DNA of 64,000 bases from Treponema socranskii subsp. buccale (GCF_024181585.1 NZ_CP054258.1:2046001-2110000), one strand, 5' to 3'; positions 8,832-18,315 are shown, counted from the stretch's first letter. Notes: generated by a model not told the origin, from the sequence alone. A program made the numbers and translations.

Positions 8832-10160
8832 TTACTCCACGTATTCGCCGTCGTCCCGGCCGTCGATTTTAAATGTACCTTGTTCATACGCGCTCCGCAT
8901 CGCAGCCAAAAATTTTCCGGTTACGTCGTCGCAGTCGCGCTTGGACATGGGCTTTGCAAGCTGCTCTTCTTCGAGAACGGTATCTCCCCTGCCCTTCGAA
9001 ACGTTGTATAAAATTTTTTTTCGAAACGGCTCGGGTTTTCCCGCGATGAGATAGGCGACTTCTTTTTCGCTCATCGATCTCAAAAGCTCTTGGATAAAAC
9101 GGTCGTCCGATTTTTCGACGTCTTCGAGCGTAAAGAGCCGCTTCCGTATGTCGTTTGCCAAATCGGCATCTTCTCCGGAAATCGTTTCGATGATTTCGTC
9201 TTCCGATGCGAGCGGCATGCGCCTGAGGATTTCGGCAAGCGCATTTTTCCCGTCGATCGATTCCGCTTTTTCCGCAGCAATCGAAAGCGATTTTTCGTAT
9301 ATCGCTTTGTCGGTGCGGGCCAGCACATCGGGAGAAATCGGCTGCATTTTCGCAAGGCGCGAAATCACATCGCGCTTTACATCGACGTCCATTTTCCCGA
9401 TAACGGAGGCCGCTTTTTCAGGCTTTATGCGAGAGAGCACGAGCGCCTGTACCGCAGGCGATTCGTCTTTTAATAAAAAATACACGCGCTCGTCGTCCGC
9501 CGTGTTGAGGTATTCGAAGGGTTTTCCGCCCGAGAGCGAAACCGCCTTTTGCAGCATCGATTCGGCCTTTTCTGCACCGTAGGCTTTTTCGAGCATTTCC
9601 CGCGCGATGTCCGCACCTCCGCTCTGCCGCGCCTGTTTTAACAAGCCTTCGAATTCGGAAAGTATTTCGGACGCTTCTTTCGGATCGACGCTCCTGATCG
9701 ACGCGATTTCCGGAATGATTTTTTCAGTCTGCTCTTCGGTCAAGTGCCGCATGACTTTTGCAGCTTCATCGACGCCGATTATTAAAAGAAATTTTGCAAC
9801 GCGGCGGTAGACGCTGTCGCCCGACGAGCTTTCCGGTATTTTTAACAAGCCGCCTTTTTTCAGCGTGTCCGCCGCACGGGAAAGTCCTTCGTTTCCGCTT
9901 GCGTTTCCGTTACGCGCGTTCTGCAAAGCCGCCTGTTTCGAAAGCGTTTTACTTTCGGAAAAAATATTTGCAATTTTTCGATTGACGCCTTCAAAGGGCT
10001 TGTTCGATCCGCTGCCGGTTGCCGATTGTGAGAGCCGTACGCTGTCTTCTTCGTTCGGCACCTGCATCCCCGCAGCTTTCATCGTACTCTCATCCGCGGA
10101 ACGCTCTCCCTTCCGCGCACCGTTTTTATATGCGTTCGCCCGAATATCGTTCAGATTCAT
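8832..10160 (-). CDS. fliG1: FliG-family flagellar motor-switch protein (FliG1-type paralogue)
   Basis: A 442-aa protein with a long, low-complexity N-terminal extension (about 1-110), then FliG-like armadillo segments (VYRRVAKFLLIIGVDEAAKVM; ESPAVQALVLSRIKPEKAASVIGKM) and a C-terminal part with DDRFIQELLRSMSEKEVAYL. The canonical middle-domain EHPQ motif is replaced by ESPA. Spirochaetes carry two FliG proteins: FliG2 is the core switch protein and FliG1 a divergent paralogue affecting periplasmic flagella at one pole. This one fits FliG1. The ATG at 10160 is chosen because the upstream TTG candidate lies inside the -35 box; the -10 box ends 7 nt before this ATG. Confidence 0.8.
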   Translation of the reverse strand: MNLNDIRANAYKNGARKGERSADESTMKAAGMQVPNEEDSVRLSQSATGSGSNKPFEGVNRKIANIFSESKTLSKQAALQNARNGNASGNEGLSRAADTLKKGGLLKIPESSSGDSVYRRVAKFLLIIGVDEAAKVMRHLTEEQTEKIIPEIASIRSVDPKEASEILSEFEGLLKQARQSGGADIAREMLEKAYGAEKAESMLQKAVSLSGGKPFEYLNTADDERVYFLLKDESPAVQALVLSRIKPEKAASVIGKMDVDVKRDVISRLAKMQPISPDVLARTDKAIYEKSLSIAAEKAESIDGKNALAEILRRMPLASEDEIIETISGEDADLANDIRKRLFTLEDVEKSDDRFIQELLRSMSEKEVAYLIAGKPEPFRKKILYNVSKGRGDTVLEEEQLAKPMSKRDCDDVTGKFLAAMRSAYEQGTFKIDGRDDGEYVE

Positions 10161-10167
10161 AGCGTCT

Positions 10168-10196
10168 ATAATATAATGAAATAAAATATCGGGCAA
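10168..10196 (-). promoter_or_regulatory. Sigma-70-type promoter of fliG1
   Basis: On the minus strand: TTGCCC (10191-10196), 17-bp spacer, TATTAT (10168-10173). The start codon follows after 7 nt, so transcription would begin at or next to the ATG, giving a leaderless or near-leaderless mRNA. Confidence 0.65.
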
Positions 10197-10268
10197 GGCT
10201 ATGGATAAAAATTACAAGCCAAGTTCCCGTTGCAAATAACACGCAGGCGACTTGTTCCGTACAGAGGG

Positions 10269-10724
10269 TTAGATTTTAAAGTACAGCGGCAGTGCGTTGT
10301 ACAGGTATTCGGCGATTGCATCATAGTCGTGGCGACCGCCTTCTTTAACGGCATAGCGTACATTGCCCCCGCTGAATGTGCGGCGAGCTAACATTTCGGT
10401 CAGCCGGTTGTTTACCTGATCCCAGATAGGATCGCGTGTACCGACTGCGGCGTAGATTTCATAATCCGAAGCGGTATATCTTTTTTCCCGGATAATTTGT
10501 TCAAGACGGTCGGCGGTTTCCTCGGGCCGATAGCGCCCGCCGTAGGTTCCCATAATCCAGCAATCGCCGCTTAATGGGAGAAAATACTTGATAAGATCGT
10601 TATGAAACACGCTTAATTCTTCGACACTGCGGGCAAAATCCTGCACCTCATTTTCGTTGTCAAATGTTGCGGCGACGACAATCAACGGCTTAATATCTCC
10701 CCTTTCGATCATCGCGTCGAGCAT
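10269..10724 (-). pseudogene. Truncated feruloyl-esterase-type alpha/beta hydrolase
   Basis: The 151-aa frame matches the middle and C-terminal parts of secreted esterases of the putative-esterase family: IKPLIVVAATFDNEN, then PLSGDCWIMGTYGGRYRP, and EGGRHDYDAIAEYLYNALP with the catalytic His. The N-terminus (signal peptide and first strands) is missing, and so is the nucleophile elbow (G-x-S-x-G) expected between ARSVEEL and YFLPLSGD; the text jumps straight across. A functional enzyme is therefore unlikely. A terminator separates it from the secreted-protein gene upstream. Confidence 0.75.
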
Positions 10725-10734
10725 GTTTTTTATA

Positions 10735-10776
10735 AAAACGCCCCCGACGGAACTTTTTTCGATTCGGGGGCGTTTT
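10735..10776. terminator. Rho-independent terminator (bidirectional form)
   Basis: Perfect 13-bp stem AAAACGCCCCCGA (10735-10747) with TCGGGGGCGTTTT (10764-10776), flanked by A/T runs on both sides. It lies just after the stop of the secreted protein gene at 10786 on the minus strand. Confidence 0.85.
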
Positions 10777-10785
10777 GCAAAAGCG

Positions 10786-11472
10786 TTACTTGCTGCGCTT
10801 GAGCGTACCGGTAACGATTAAAATGTTATTTTTAAAAGTAAATTTTAACGTGCCTTCGTAATGATAGGCGGATTCGGGGCTGAACGTGTCGCTTACAAGC
10901 TGCACCTTGCTCCAATCCATATCGGACATTTTTGCCGCATTTCCGCCCGCTTTTAAGTATTCGGGTTTTACCGTAAAGACGTTCTTGTTGTTGTCGCCGA
11001 CATTGCGTGCAATTTTTGCGCCGGTTAAAACGTCGAAGTTTCCTTTTTTGTCCGTTGTCAATTCATACGCCGTGCCGCGGTGCACAAAACGAACAGTCAC
11101 GACACCGCCGTTTTCGGTTACGGTAAGATTATCGAATTGCGCAACATCAAAATTCGCAACGGGATACAAAAACAAATTGCGCAAACCTGCGGGAATTGCG
11201 GCTTTTTTGTCGGCTTCGGGTTCCGCATAACGGACACTGTTAAACGCTTTTGTAGAACCTTTTACGCTTGCGCTCGATGCCGTATCGAATTTGTCTTTTA
11301 CGGCAGGCTGTTTTCCGACCGTCCAGTTAAAATAATTTGCCGTATAGTCGGATTTTGCAATGTTCATACGGTAATCGATACGGACGTCCGTTGCCGAATC
11401 GGCGGCGGCAAATGAAAGAGGCAGCGCCCAAAACAACGCTGCCACCGCTAAACAGGCTGAAAGTTTTTTCAT
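10786..11472 (-). CDS. Secreted hypothetical protein with signal peptide
   Basis: A 228-aa protein with a clear signal peptide (MKKLSACLAVAALFW, then cleavage near FAAADS). The mature part is beta-rich, with segments such as VVTVRFVHRGTAYELTTD and YEGTLKFTFKNNILIVTGTLK, suggesting a periplasmic or surface beta-sandwich/barrel. No family is recognised. The start at 11472 is supported by GGGAGGAGC; the longer frame upstream has no ribosome-binding site. A strong terminator follows, so it is probably monocistronic. Confidence 0.75.
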   Translation of the reverse strand: MKKLSACLAVAALFWALPLSFAAADSATDVRIDYRMNIAKSDYTANYFNWTVGKQPAVKDKFDTASSASVKGSTKAFNSVRYAEPEADKKAAIPAGLRNLFLYPVANFDVAQFDNLTVTENGGVVTVRFVHRGTAYELTTDKKGNFDVLTGAKIARNVGDNNKNVFTVKPEYLKAGGNAAKMSDMDWSKVQLVSDTFSPESAYHYEGTLKFTFKNNILIVTGTLKRSK

Positions 11473-11621
11473 ATAGCTCCTCCCTAATGAAAAAATATTC
11501 GTACTTTGATTATTTTTCGGCAAAAGCCGGAACATTCAAAGTACCGTACTGAATATACATAAATTTTTATAGAAAGTAAAGAAAGAAAACGCCCCAAGCC
11601 GGAACTTTATCCGATAAGAAA

Positions 11622-11649
11622 AAACCGCAGAGAAAAACCCCTGCGGTTT
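11622..11649. terminator. Terminator after the flavin reductase gene
   Basis: Perfect 9-bp stem AAACCGCAG (11622-11630) and CTGCGGTTT (11641-11649), with A-rich and T-rich flanks. It lies 60 bp past the stop codon of the gene ending at 11710. Confidence 0.7.
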
Positions 11650-11709
11650 AATAATTTTGATTAATTATTAATCAAATCGAAATTTTCGTTCATCGCCGTC
11701 TCGCAATTT

Positions 11710-13572
11710 TTACTTTGCGCTTTTAGCGTAAGAAGCGGCGCTTTCGCCTGCGATGCGCCCGGATGTCCATGCAAATCCGCACGCAAGTCCTTCATACGGA
11801 GGATAGCCCCTGCCCGCATAGTAGCCGCCGGCGCTCGTTCCCGCGGCAAAGAGCCCCGGAATGGGTTTGTACTGTTCGACGTCGAGCACGCGCAAATGTT
11901 CATCGACTTTTACGCCGCCGATCGTTCCGAGAAATACGGCGCGGCAGTCGAACGCATAAAAGGGTCCTTGCGATACGCCGAAGCGGAGCGACTTTGCGGA
12001 CTTTCCGTAATCCGTGTCGTTCCTCTGCGAAACCATCGTATTGTAGCGGTCGACGGAAGCAGCGAAACTTCTTTCATCGAAACCTGCTGCGGATGCGAGC
12101 TCTGAAAGCGTATTTCCCTTCCACGCCGTTTTGCCCTGTACTGCAAGCTCCGCAAGTTCGGTCAAGTTTCCGCCTTCTTTGCTCGGTCCTGGTCCGCTGT
12201 ACGAAAGGCGAAGCGTATCGCCGTTCGTGTAACTGTCGAGGGTCGCCTGATCCGCGACGATAAAATAGCGTCCGCCCGCGGCATAGCCGGCATTCGCCCA
12301 AAACGCCGTATCGTAGACGACGTCTTCGTTCACAAAGCGGCTGCCCTCTCCGTCGACCCACAAAAGCGGCGACTGCAACAGCCACGTGAGCGCGGATGAC
12401 GAATAACCTGCGAGGTGTTCGCTGCTCGACTCTTTCGCAACGGTGCTTTCGGCAAGCTGACAGCCGTGCAAAAGCGGCGTCGCATCCCAATCCTTCGCTC
12501 CGGCTTTCAGCATAGCATCCAAGCCTTCGCCCATGCTCGGCATGCCGATAAAATTGAGGTACGGCGTTTTGAGTTCCCGCCGCACGCGCTCGACGTCTCC
12601 GCCGAAGCCGCCGGTTGCGATGACGACCGCTTTCGCGTGAACGGTGAGCACGCCCCCGTCTTCTTTTTCGGCTTTTACGCCGGTAACGGTACCGTCGGCA
12701 TTTTGCATGATTTCGGTGAGACGTGTATTCGTGCGGAGTTCGGCTCCCATCTTTTTGAGATTCGCATAGAGATTGTCGAAGCCCTGAGCGCTGTCGTCGT
12801 ATTTGTGATAGCAAAAGGCTTCGTACGCATCGCCTTCGTGCGCAAACTGCGTCGTTTTATCCTGCAAGTGAAAGGTCATGCCGTAGCCCGTAAGCCAATC
12901 GATCGTATCGGCCGATTTATAGACGACGGCGCGGGTAAGCGGCCCGTTCGAAAGGTATTGATTGAATTCGAGGAGACGGTGCACGGCGACGTCTTCGGAA
13001 AGGCGCATACCCTTTGCCCGCTGCAGTTTCGAATCGACTGCAAAAAATCCCGAAGCGAGCCGGCTGTTGCCGCCGTAATTCGAAAGCTTTTCGAGAATCA
13101 CAACACGCTCCCCCGCTTCCGAAGCGGCAAGTGCCGCAGCCGTTCCCGATCCTCCCGCGCCTGCAACGACGACATCGACCGTAAGCTCTTCGTCGGCACC
13201 GCTTTTTGCAACGGATTTTTTATACGCGGCAAGTTTTGCACCCGATTTTTTAAGCGCGGCTTCGGCAGCCGAAAACACCGCCTTACTCGTAAGCGTCGCA
13301 CCGGAAACGCCGTCGAGCGCAATCGTCTGTGACGAAACGATGGAACGCGCAAGCTTTTCCGCCGCCGCTCCGCCGATGTTCGGCGTTTCATTCGGAGCCG
13401 CGATGACGGCATCGGTGATTTTGCCCGACGCATCGAGCGTCAGCGATACCGTAACCTCTCCGCCGAAACCTTTTTCGGAAGCGGAATAAGTTCCCGCTTT
13501 TACGCCGGAACAGCCCGCCGCCAAAAACGCGAATGCGGCCGCAGCGGCAAACGATACTACAAGTTTTTTCAT
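11710..13572 (-). CDS. FMN-binding / FAD-dependent reductase lipoprotein (fumarate/urocanate reductase family)
   Basis: A 620-aa exported flavoprotein. A signal peptide ends in the lipobox LAAGC, so the mature protein is probably membrane-anchored in the periplasm. Next comes an FMN-binding domain with the covalent-flavin motif DGVSGATLTS (about residue 95), then a FAD_binding_2 domain starting VVVAGAGGSGTAAALA and ending GLFAAGTSAGGYYAGRGYPP. This architecture is that of haem-free flavocytochrome-like reductases that pass electrons to fumarate, urocanate or related enoates; the substrate cannot be told from sequence by eye. The ATG at 13572 has GGGAG upstream. A duplicate of its last codons lies at 13699-13743. 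Confidence 0.9.
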   Translation of the reverse strand: MKKLVVSFAAAAAFAFLAAGCSGVKAGTYSASEKGFGGEVTVSLTLDASGKITDAVIAAPNETPNIGGAAAEKLARSIVSSQTIALDGVSGATLTSKAVFSAAEAALKKSGAKLAAYKKSVAKSGADEELTVDVVVAGAGGSGTAAALAASEAGERVVILEKLSNYGGNSRLASGFFAVDSKLQRAKGMRLSEDVAVHRLLEFNQYLSNGPLTRAVVYKSADTIDWLTGYGMTFHLQDKTTQFAHEGDAYEAFCYHKYDDSAQGFDNLYANLKKMGAELRTNTRLTEIMQNADGTVTGVKAEKEDGGVLTVHAKAVVIATGGFGGDVERVRRELKTPYLNFIGMPSMGEGLDAMLKAGAKDWDATPLLHGCQLAESTVAKESSSEHLAGYSSSALTWLLQSPLLWVDGEGSRFVNEDVVYDTAFWANAGYAAGGRYFIVADQATLDSYTNGDTLRLSYSGPGPSKEGGNLTELAELAVQGKTAWKGNTLSELASAAGFDERSFAASVDRYNTMVSQRNDTDYGKSAKSLRFGVSQGPFYAFDCRAVFLGTIGGVKVDEHLRVLDVEQYKPIPGLFAAGTSAGGYYAGRGYPPYEGLACGFAWTSGRIAGESAASYAKSAK

Positions 13573-13654
13573 ACATACTCCCGTACAAAGCACGTGCGAT
13601 ATTGCAGACTGTACTTCGCATCACACCTGCACAAACAGATTGCATTTCGAAATT

Positions 13655-13745
13655 AATTTAATAAAATCGAAATTCGTTTTATTGCCGCCTCGCAATTTTT
13701 ACTTTGCGCTTTCAGCGTAAGCGGCGTTTTTACCCGCGATACCGC
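13655..13745 (-). pseudogene. 3' scar of a lost paralogue of the flavin reductase
   Basis: About 90 bp closely match the 3' end and downstream tail of the reductase gene at 11665-11755. In frame it reads GIAGKNAAYAESAK-stop (stop at 13699-13701), equivalent to GRIAGESAASYAKSAK-stop of the intact gene. It lies between transketolase and the intact reductase and has no remaining upstream part. The simplest reading is that a tandem copy of the reductase once lay here and was deleted. Confidence 0.75.
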
Positions 13746-13746
13746 G

Positions 13747-15717
13747 TTAGCGCTTCAGCAGTTTTGCAAGATCGGAAGCGGTAAAGTGCAAATGCTCCGC
13801 AACTTTTTCCGCCGGCCCCGATTCGCCGAAGGTTTCGATACAGAAGATATCGCTGCGATCTTTTACGAAGCGGAACCACTCCGTACCGATACCCGCTTCT
13901 GCGGCGACGACGCGCTTCGCACTTCCGATGATTTTGTTTCGCACCGCATCGTCCGCTTCGGAAAATCGCTTCAAATCGATAACCGATACGATGCGTATCT
14001 TTTTTTCGGGAACGAGCTTTGCCGCTTCAAGCGCCGTATTCACTTCGGAGCCCGATGCGAGAACGGTAATATCCGGAGCGGCGCTTCCTTCCTGCACGAC
14101 GTAGGCGCCCGTGCGGATCGTCTTTTTCCAGTCTTTGTCGGCTTTTTCGTATACCGTAAGTTTTTGCCGCGTCAGCGCAAGGCAAACCGGATGATCTTTG
14201 CTTTCGTAGGCCATCTTCCACGCTTCGACCGTCTCTTCGGCATCGCCGGGACGGAGCACTTGTACGCCGGGGATCGCACGGAGAGAAGCGAGCGTTTCGA
14301 CCGGCTGGTGCGTCGGTCCGTCTTCGCCGACGTAAATAGAATCGTGCGTAAAAACGTATATGACCGGCTGCTTCATGAGGGAGACGACGCGCAGCGAGGG
14401 ACGAAGGTAATCGCTGAACACGAGGAAAGTCGCACAGAACGGGCGAAGACCTCCGTGCAGACTGATGCCCGCGCTGATCGCCGACATCGCAAACTCGCGG
14501 ATGCCGAATTCGATCATGCGCCCTTTTCGATTTTCGGGCGAATAAACTCCGTCCAAGTCGTCAATCTTCGTTTTATTCGGCCCGGTTAAATCCGCCGAGC
14601 CGCCGACGACATTTCCGTAGCGCTTTGCGATCACGACGATCTCTTTACCGCTCGCATCGCGCGTTGCAAGAGAGTCTCCGACTTTGAATGAAACGTCCGG
14701 AACGTCGCTCGTGGGAGCGTCGGTATGGAAAGCATCCCACTCTTTTCGAAGTTCGGGATTTTCTTCAGACCACGCTTCGAACTCTTTTTTCCATTCCGCT
14801 TCGCGCTCCGCGTACACCGCTTTTTTTGCGGCAAAATAATCGTACGCTTCGGGGAACACGTAAAAGTCTTTGTCGGAAGGCAAACCGATCGCTTCCTTCG
14901 CAGCCTTTACGCCATCGGCACCGAGGGGAGCGCCGTGTACGTCGGGCGTGCCCTGCTTCGGTGCGTATTTTCCGATGACCGACGTAAGCATGATGAGCGT
15001 CGGCTTATCGGTGCATTGTTTCGCCTCTTCAGTCAATTTAATAATGTTTTCAGGTTCGTACATCGAACCTTTCAAAATCTGCCAGCCGTACGCTTCGTAG
15101 CGCTTTTCGATATCATCGGTAAAAGCGATATCGGTCGAACCGTCTATGCTGATTTTATTTTCGTCGTAAAATACGATGAGCTTTCCGAGCTTCAAGTGTC
15201 CCGCGAGACTCGACGCTTCGGAGGCGACGCCTTCCTGGAGGCAGCCTTCGCCGACGAGCGAATACGTATAGTGATCGACGATTTTACGAGAAGCCGTATT
15301 GAATCGCGCGGCAAGCATCGTTTCCGCGATTGCCGAGCCGACCGCCATCGCCATACCCTGTCCGAGCGGGCCGCTCGTGTTTTCAACGCCGTCCGTCGCG
15401 CCGTATTCGGGGTGACCCGGACACTTCGAACCTACTTGGCGAAAACTCTTTATGTCGTCGAGCGTCACTTTGTAGCCCGCAAGATGCAAAATCGCATACA
15501 GCCACATAGAGCCGTGTCCCGCGGAAATCAAAAAACGGTCGCGGTCTGCCCACTTCGAATCGGCGGGATTGTGCTTTAATATGTCGCCGTAAAGAACGGC
15601 CGCCAATTCCGCAGCTCCGAGCGGGATACCCGGATGCCCCGAATTCGCCTTTTGAATGGCATCCATCGAAAGGCTGCGTACGCTCGCCGCAACGGCCTTA
15701 ATCGCTTTTTCGTTCAT
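13747..15717 (-). CDS. tkt: Transketolase
   Basis: A 656-aa thiamine-diphosphate enzyme of the non-oxidative pentose phosphate pathway. Visible motifs: [20 protein letters not shown] at the N-terminus, the substrate loop HGAPLG, the ThDP-binding [13 protein letters not shown] through [23 protein letters not shown] in the pyrimidine domain, and [18 protein letters not shown]. The length fits bacterial transketolase. ATG 15717 is chosen over the upstream alternative (15732) because AGGAGCG lies at proper spacing. It appears to be transcribed alone or with the upstream 485-aa unknown. Confidence 0.97.
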   Translation of the reverse strand: MNEKAIKAVAASVRSLSMDAIQKANSGHPGIPLGAAELAAVLYGDILKHNPADSKWADRDRFLISAGHGSMWLYAILHLAGYKVTLDDIKSFRQVGSKCPGHPEYGATDGVENTSGPLGQGMAMAVGSAIAETMLAARFNTASRKIVDHYTYSLVGEGCLQEGVASEASSLAGHLKLGKLIVFYDENKISIDGSTDIAFTDDIEKRYEAYGWQILKGSMYEPENIIKLTEEAKQCTDKPTLIMLTSVIGKYAPKQGTPDVHGAPLGADGVKAAKEAIGLPSDKDFYVFPEAYDYFAAKKAVYAEREAEWKKEFEAWSEENPELRKEWDAFHTDAPTSDVPDVSFKVGDSLATRDASGKEIVVIAKRYGNVVGGSADLTGPNKTKIDDLDGVYSPENRKGRMIEFGIREFAMSAISAGISLHGGLRPFCATFLVFSDYLRPSLRVVSLMKQPVIYVFTHDSIYVGEDGPTHQPVETLASLRAIPGVQVLRPGDAEETVEAWKMAYESKDHPVCLALTRQKLTVYEKADKDWKKTIRTGAYVVQEGSAAPDITVLASGSEVNTALEAAKLVPEKKIRIVSVIDLKRFSEADDAVRNKIIGSAKRVVAAEAGIGTEWFRFVKDRSDIFCIETFGESGPAEKVAEHLHFTASDLAKLLKR

Positions 15718-15748
15718 AATCGCTCCTATCAAAAATAATTAATAATTA

Positions 15749-17206
15749 TTATTTTACGACGATAAAGCCGTTGCCGCTTTCCGATTTGACGGCATCAGTA
15801 AGTTCGCCGCTGATATCTTCAAAATTACATTCCATGCCGTCGAGCGATGCCGCGATCTCATCGGCATCTTCGGCTGCAGCTGCGGGCTCCCGTTCGATCA
15901 TCTCCAACATGCGCAAAACGTGATTGTATATCTGCGACAGGATGACGAGCTCCTGCTGCGGGTAGCGAGCAAGGTTTACGGCGGATCGATCGATCTCCAA
16001 CACGAGCCGGCTCGCCTTCCGGTACAGTGCAAGCGCGCGGCGGCGCAGCGGCCCGATATGAAAATCGGCAAACCAGTTGTAATCTTTTTTTATTATGGCG
16101 TGGCACGAATCGATATGCAATAAAAGGATTTTTCGCTCTTCCGGTTTTAAATGAACGCCGTCCGGCAAAATTCGGTCGAGAACAATGTCGGGGTCGTATT
16201 TTTTTTCGAAAAGCTGATCTTCGATATAGGCGTCGAAAACAAAATCGGGAGCGGCCATATCTTCAAATATCGGACCATCGGAATCCGTATCGACGTTCAA
16301 AAAATTATTCCATTTCCCGACGGCGGGAACTTCTTCTCCGGCTTTCCATAAGCGCGTTTCAACGCCGAAAGGCTCATATGCGACTTTGCGGCTTTGCAGC
16401 AGAAACTCTTCGACCGAACCGCAGTGCGTCGTACACAGCGCATCTCCGTCGTCGAGGAAAATGCAGGCGAGCTGCTCTTCGATCGATGCGCAGGGACCTG
16501 TAGCGTCGAAACTTTCGAGAAGGTCGGCTTCGATCCTGTTATACCAATTTTGCCGTTCAAGATCGTCGGCTTGCATACGCATCGAATTTTCATCGCGCTT
16601 TACCGGCACGACTTCGATTTGCCCGAAATCCCAATCGACGACGCGGCACAAGAGACGATCGCCGTATTTGAATCCGCAGTATTTGACGAGCGGCTCGAGT
16701 GAATTGACCGTAAGACGCACTTCGGGCGGCAGCTCGAAATCCTGCGACGCCAAATCCATCCCCTCGTTCGCGGGATCGGCAGCGATATATTGAGAAGCGA
16801 ATTCGGAACCGTAGAGCGCAAAGAGATCGGCCGCATCGGTACTTGCAAAGACAGCGACGCGGCGCGAAAGCAGTTCACCTTTGTACGTAAAAGTGAGCGA
16901 GGACGGAAGCATTTCGGGATCGACGAAGGGCATACACCTCGCGCCCGCGGCAAAACACTTGTGTTCGACTTCGCGGCGAGTCGGCTTAAAACTGAACCAA
17001 CGGTTCGAAAACGCTCCCGCTCGCGTGATATAGAGCCCGTCGTCGATCATAAAAACGTAATCGCTTGACACGAGGTAATCTTCGCACATCGTACGCGTCG
17101 CGCGCATACCCATTTTGCCGAGGATACGTGCAAAATCCTTATCGGAAAAAACGTCGCGGTAGGTTCTGAGAAATCTGTCGATAAGCGTTTTCGCCTGTGC
17201 TTTCAT
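15749..17206 (-). CDS. Conserved hypothetical protein (485 aa)
   Basis: A soluble acidic protein with no signal peptide or membrane segments. The first 100 residues (FLRTYRDVFSDKDFARILGKM, YLVSSDYVFMIDDGLYITRAG) look like a winged-helix or similar small fold; the middle carries LLCRVVDWDFGQIEVVPVKR; a helical C-terminal region (ILLLHIDSCHAIIKKDYNWF, ALYRKASRLVLEIDR) precedes an acidic tail. It resembles proteins seen only in treponemes as far as I can tell; function unknown. The promoter's -10 box ends 7 nt before the ATG, so the mRNA is probably leaderless. Confidence 0.75.
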   Translation of the reverse strand: MKAQAKTLIDRFLRTYRDVFSDKDFARILGKMGMRATRTMCEDYLVSSDYVFMIDDGLYITRAGAFSNRWFSFKPTRREVEHKCFAAGARCMPFVDPEMLPSSLTFTYKGELLSRRVAVFASTDAADLFALYGSEFASQYIAADPANEGMDLASQDFELPPEVRLTVNSLEPLVKYCGFKYGDRLLCRVVDWDFGQIEVVPVKRDENSMRMQADDLERQNWYNRIEADLLESFDATGPCASIEEQLACIFLDDGDALCTTHCGSVEEFLLQSRKVAYEPFGVETRLWKAGEEVPAVGKWNNFLNVDTDSDGPIFEDMAAPDFVFDAYIEDQLFEKKYDPDIVLDRILPDGVHLKPEERKILLLHIDSCHAIIKKDYNWFADFHIGPLRRRALALYRKASRLVLEIDRSAVNLARYPQQELVILSQIYNHVLRMLEMIEREPAAAAEDADEIAASLDGMECNFEDISGELTDAVKSESGNGFIVVK

Positions 17207-17213
17207 CGTTTAT

Positions 17214-17242
17214 AAAATACTGACAGTCCGCCGCAAAAGCAA
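17214..17242 (-). promoter_or_regulatory. Promoter of the 485-aa unknown gene
   Basis: On the minus strand: TTGCTT (17237-17242), 17-bp spacer, TATTTT (17214-17219), then 7 nt to the ATG at 17206. No Shine-Dalgarno lies between. Confidence 0.55.
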
Positions 17243-17258
17243 ATCTTTGCGCACTTTG

Positions 17259-17903
17259 TCACACGACGCGGATATCTTCTACGGAAACGCCGCAATCCGA
17301 AAGTATCGACTGCATCCGCTCGAGCGTTATGTCGGTCGCTTTTATCGTAAGGCGGCGCACGCCGGGCTCTTTCAGTTCGTCGGTAACGACGGAAACGATA
17401 TTGCCGTTGAGCGCCGCGATCTTTTCGGCGATCTTTGCGAGCTGACCGGGCTTGTCGGCGCTGCTTATCGTCACGCGCACTCCTTCGTGGCGGGCACCGA
17501 ACATATTGGTAAACAGGTGAAACAGATCGCTTTCGGTTACGATACCGATGAGGATATCGTCTTTCATAACGGGAAGACATCCGATTTGATTGTCGACCAT
17601 GATACGCGCCGCTTCTTCGACGATTTCGTTTTCGGAAACCGTGACGACTTTTTTCGTCATGATTTTTTCGACGGTAAGCTTCGAAAGCAGATAGCCGATT
17701 TCATACATATCGAGAGTGGTCGCGTCGGACGGACCGGCTTTCGCCAAATCGTTTTTTGTGATGATGCCGGCAAGTCTGTCGTTTTTATCGATGACGGGCA
17801 GCTTGTTGATGGCCTTTTTCGTCATAAGCGCTTTGGCTTCCGTAAGCGTCGTCTCCGGAGAAACGTACACCGGGTTTCGCGTCATCACATCTTTTACAAT
17901 CAT
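17259..17903 (-). CDS. CBS-domain pair plus ACT domain protein (AcuB-like)
   Basis: A 214-aa protein. Two CBS motifs: MIVKDVMTRNPVYVSPETTL with LPVIDKNDRLAGIITKNDL, and VEKIMTKKVVTVSENE with LPVMKDDILIGIVTESDLF. They are followed by an ACT domain (GVRVTISSADKPGQLAKIAE through IKATDITLERMQSILSD). CBS modules sense adenine nucleotides and ACT domains sense amino acids. Next to a branched-chain amino-acid transporter it may couple energy or amino-acid status to a partner, but no catalytic domain is present. ATG 17903 has AGGAGGA upstream; the longer frame to 18044 is translated repeat element B and is rejected. Confidence 0.85.
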   Translation of the reverse strand: MIVKDVMTRNPVYVSPETTLTEAKALMTKKAINKLPVIDKNDRLAGIITKNDLAKAGPSDATTLDMYEIGYLLSKLTVEKIMTKKVVTVSENEIVEEAARIMVDNQIGCLPVMKDDILIGIVTESDLFHLFTNMFGARHEGVRVTISSADKPGQLAKIAEKIAALNGNIVSVVTDELKEPGVRRLTIKATDITLERMQSILSDCGVSVEDIRVV

Positions 17904-17924
17904 ACAAATCCTCCTGCACCCCAA

Positions 17925-18177
17925 GGCAACCGAGCCGGAAACTATGTCATCTAAAAAATAACATGTAATGTAAAAGCGGCTGCACTCCCGGCAGCAGCCC
18001 TGCCGCTCGCCGCGGCAGACCGTAATCGGAATCGGACTACGCAATCTTTTTTATAAAAAAGATTGCTTGCCATCGGTCTGAGCAGCTCGGCGGCAGTGCC
18101 GCTACCTCGCGTTCCGCCGCGTTTTATGTACCCGCATACACTATTTTCATACCTAATACATTTCCGACTCGGTTGCC
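17925..18177. repeat. Palindromic repeat element, copy B
   Basis: A 253-bp element with perfect 10-bp terminal arms GGCAACCGAG (17925-17934) and CTCGGTTGCC (18168-18177), followed inward by GGAAA/TTTCC. Inside are the hairpin CGGCAG...CTGCCG, a second arm pair CAGACCG/CGGTCTG, a central hairpin GCAATCTTTTT/AAAAAGATTGC, and GCGGC-agt-GCCGC. It aligns along its length with copy C but differs at paired positions in a compensating way. It occupies the space between livF and the CBS-ACT gene and ends 22 bp before the latter's ATG. Confidence 0.85.
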
Positions 18178-18315
18178 CTGTTCTGCATTTCCTTAGTATT
18201 ATAACACATTCCGCGCGATTTTACCGCCACGTTGCGATTTTTTTTATGAGCCGCTATGCTCCGGTACCGCAAAAAAAATCCGCCCCATACGCTGCAACCG
18301 CCGCCGCGCGATGAG

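Noticed and set aside
17904-18044. N-terminal extension of the CBS-ACT protein
   Set aside because: It is translated repeat element B; the ATG at 17903 has a perfect AGGAGG-type site.
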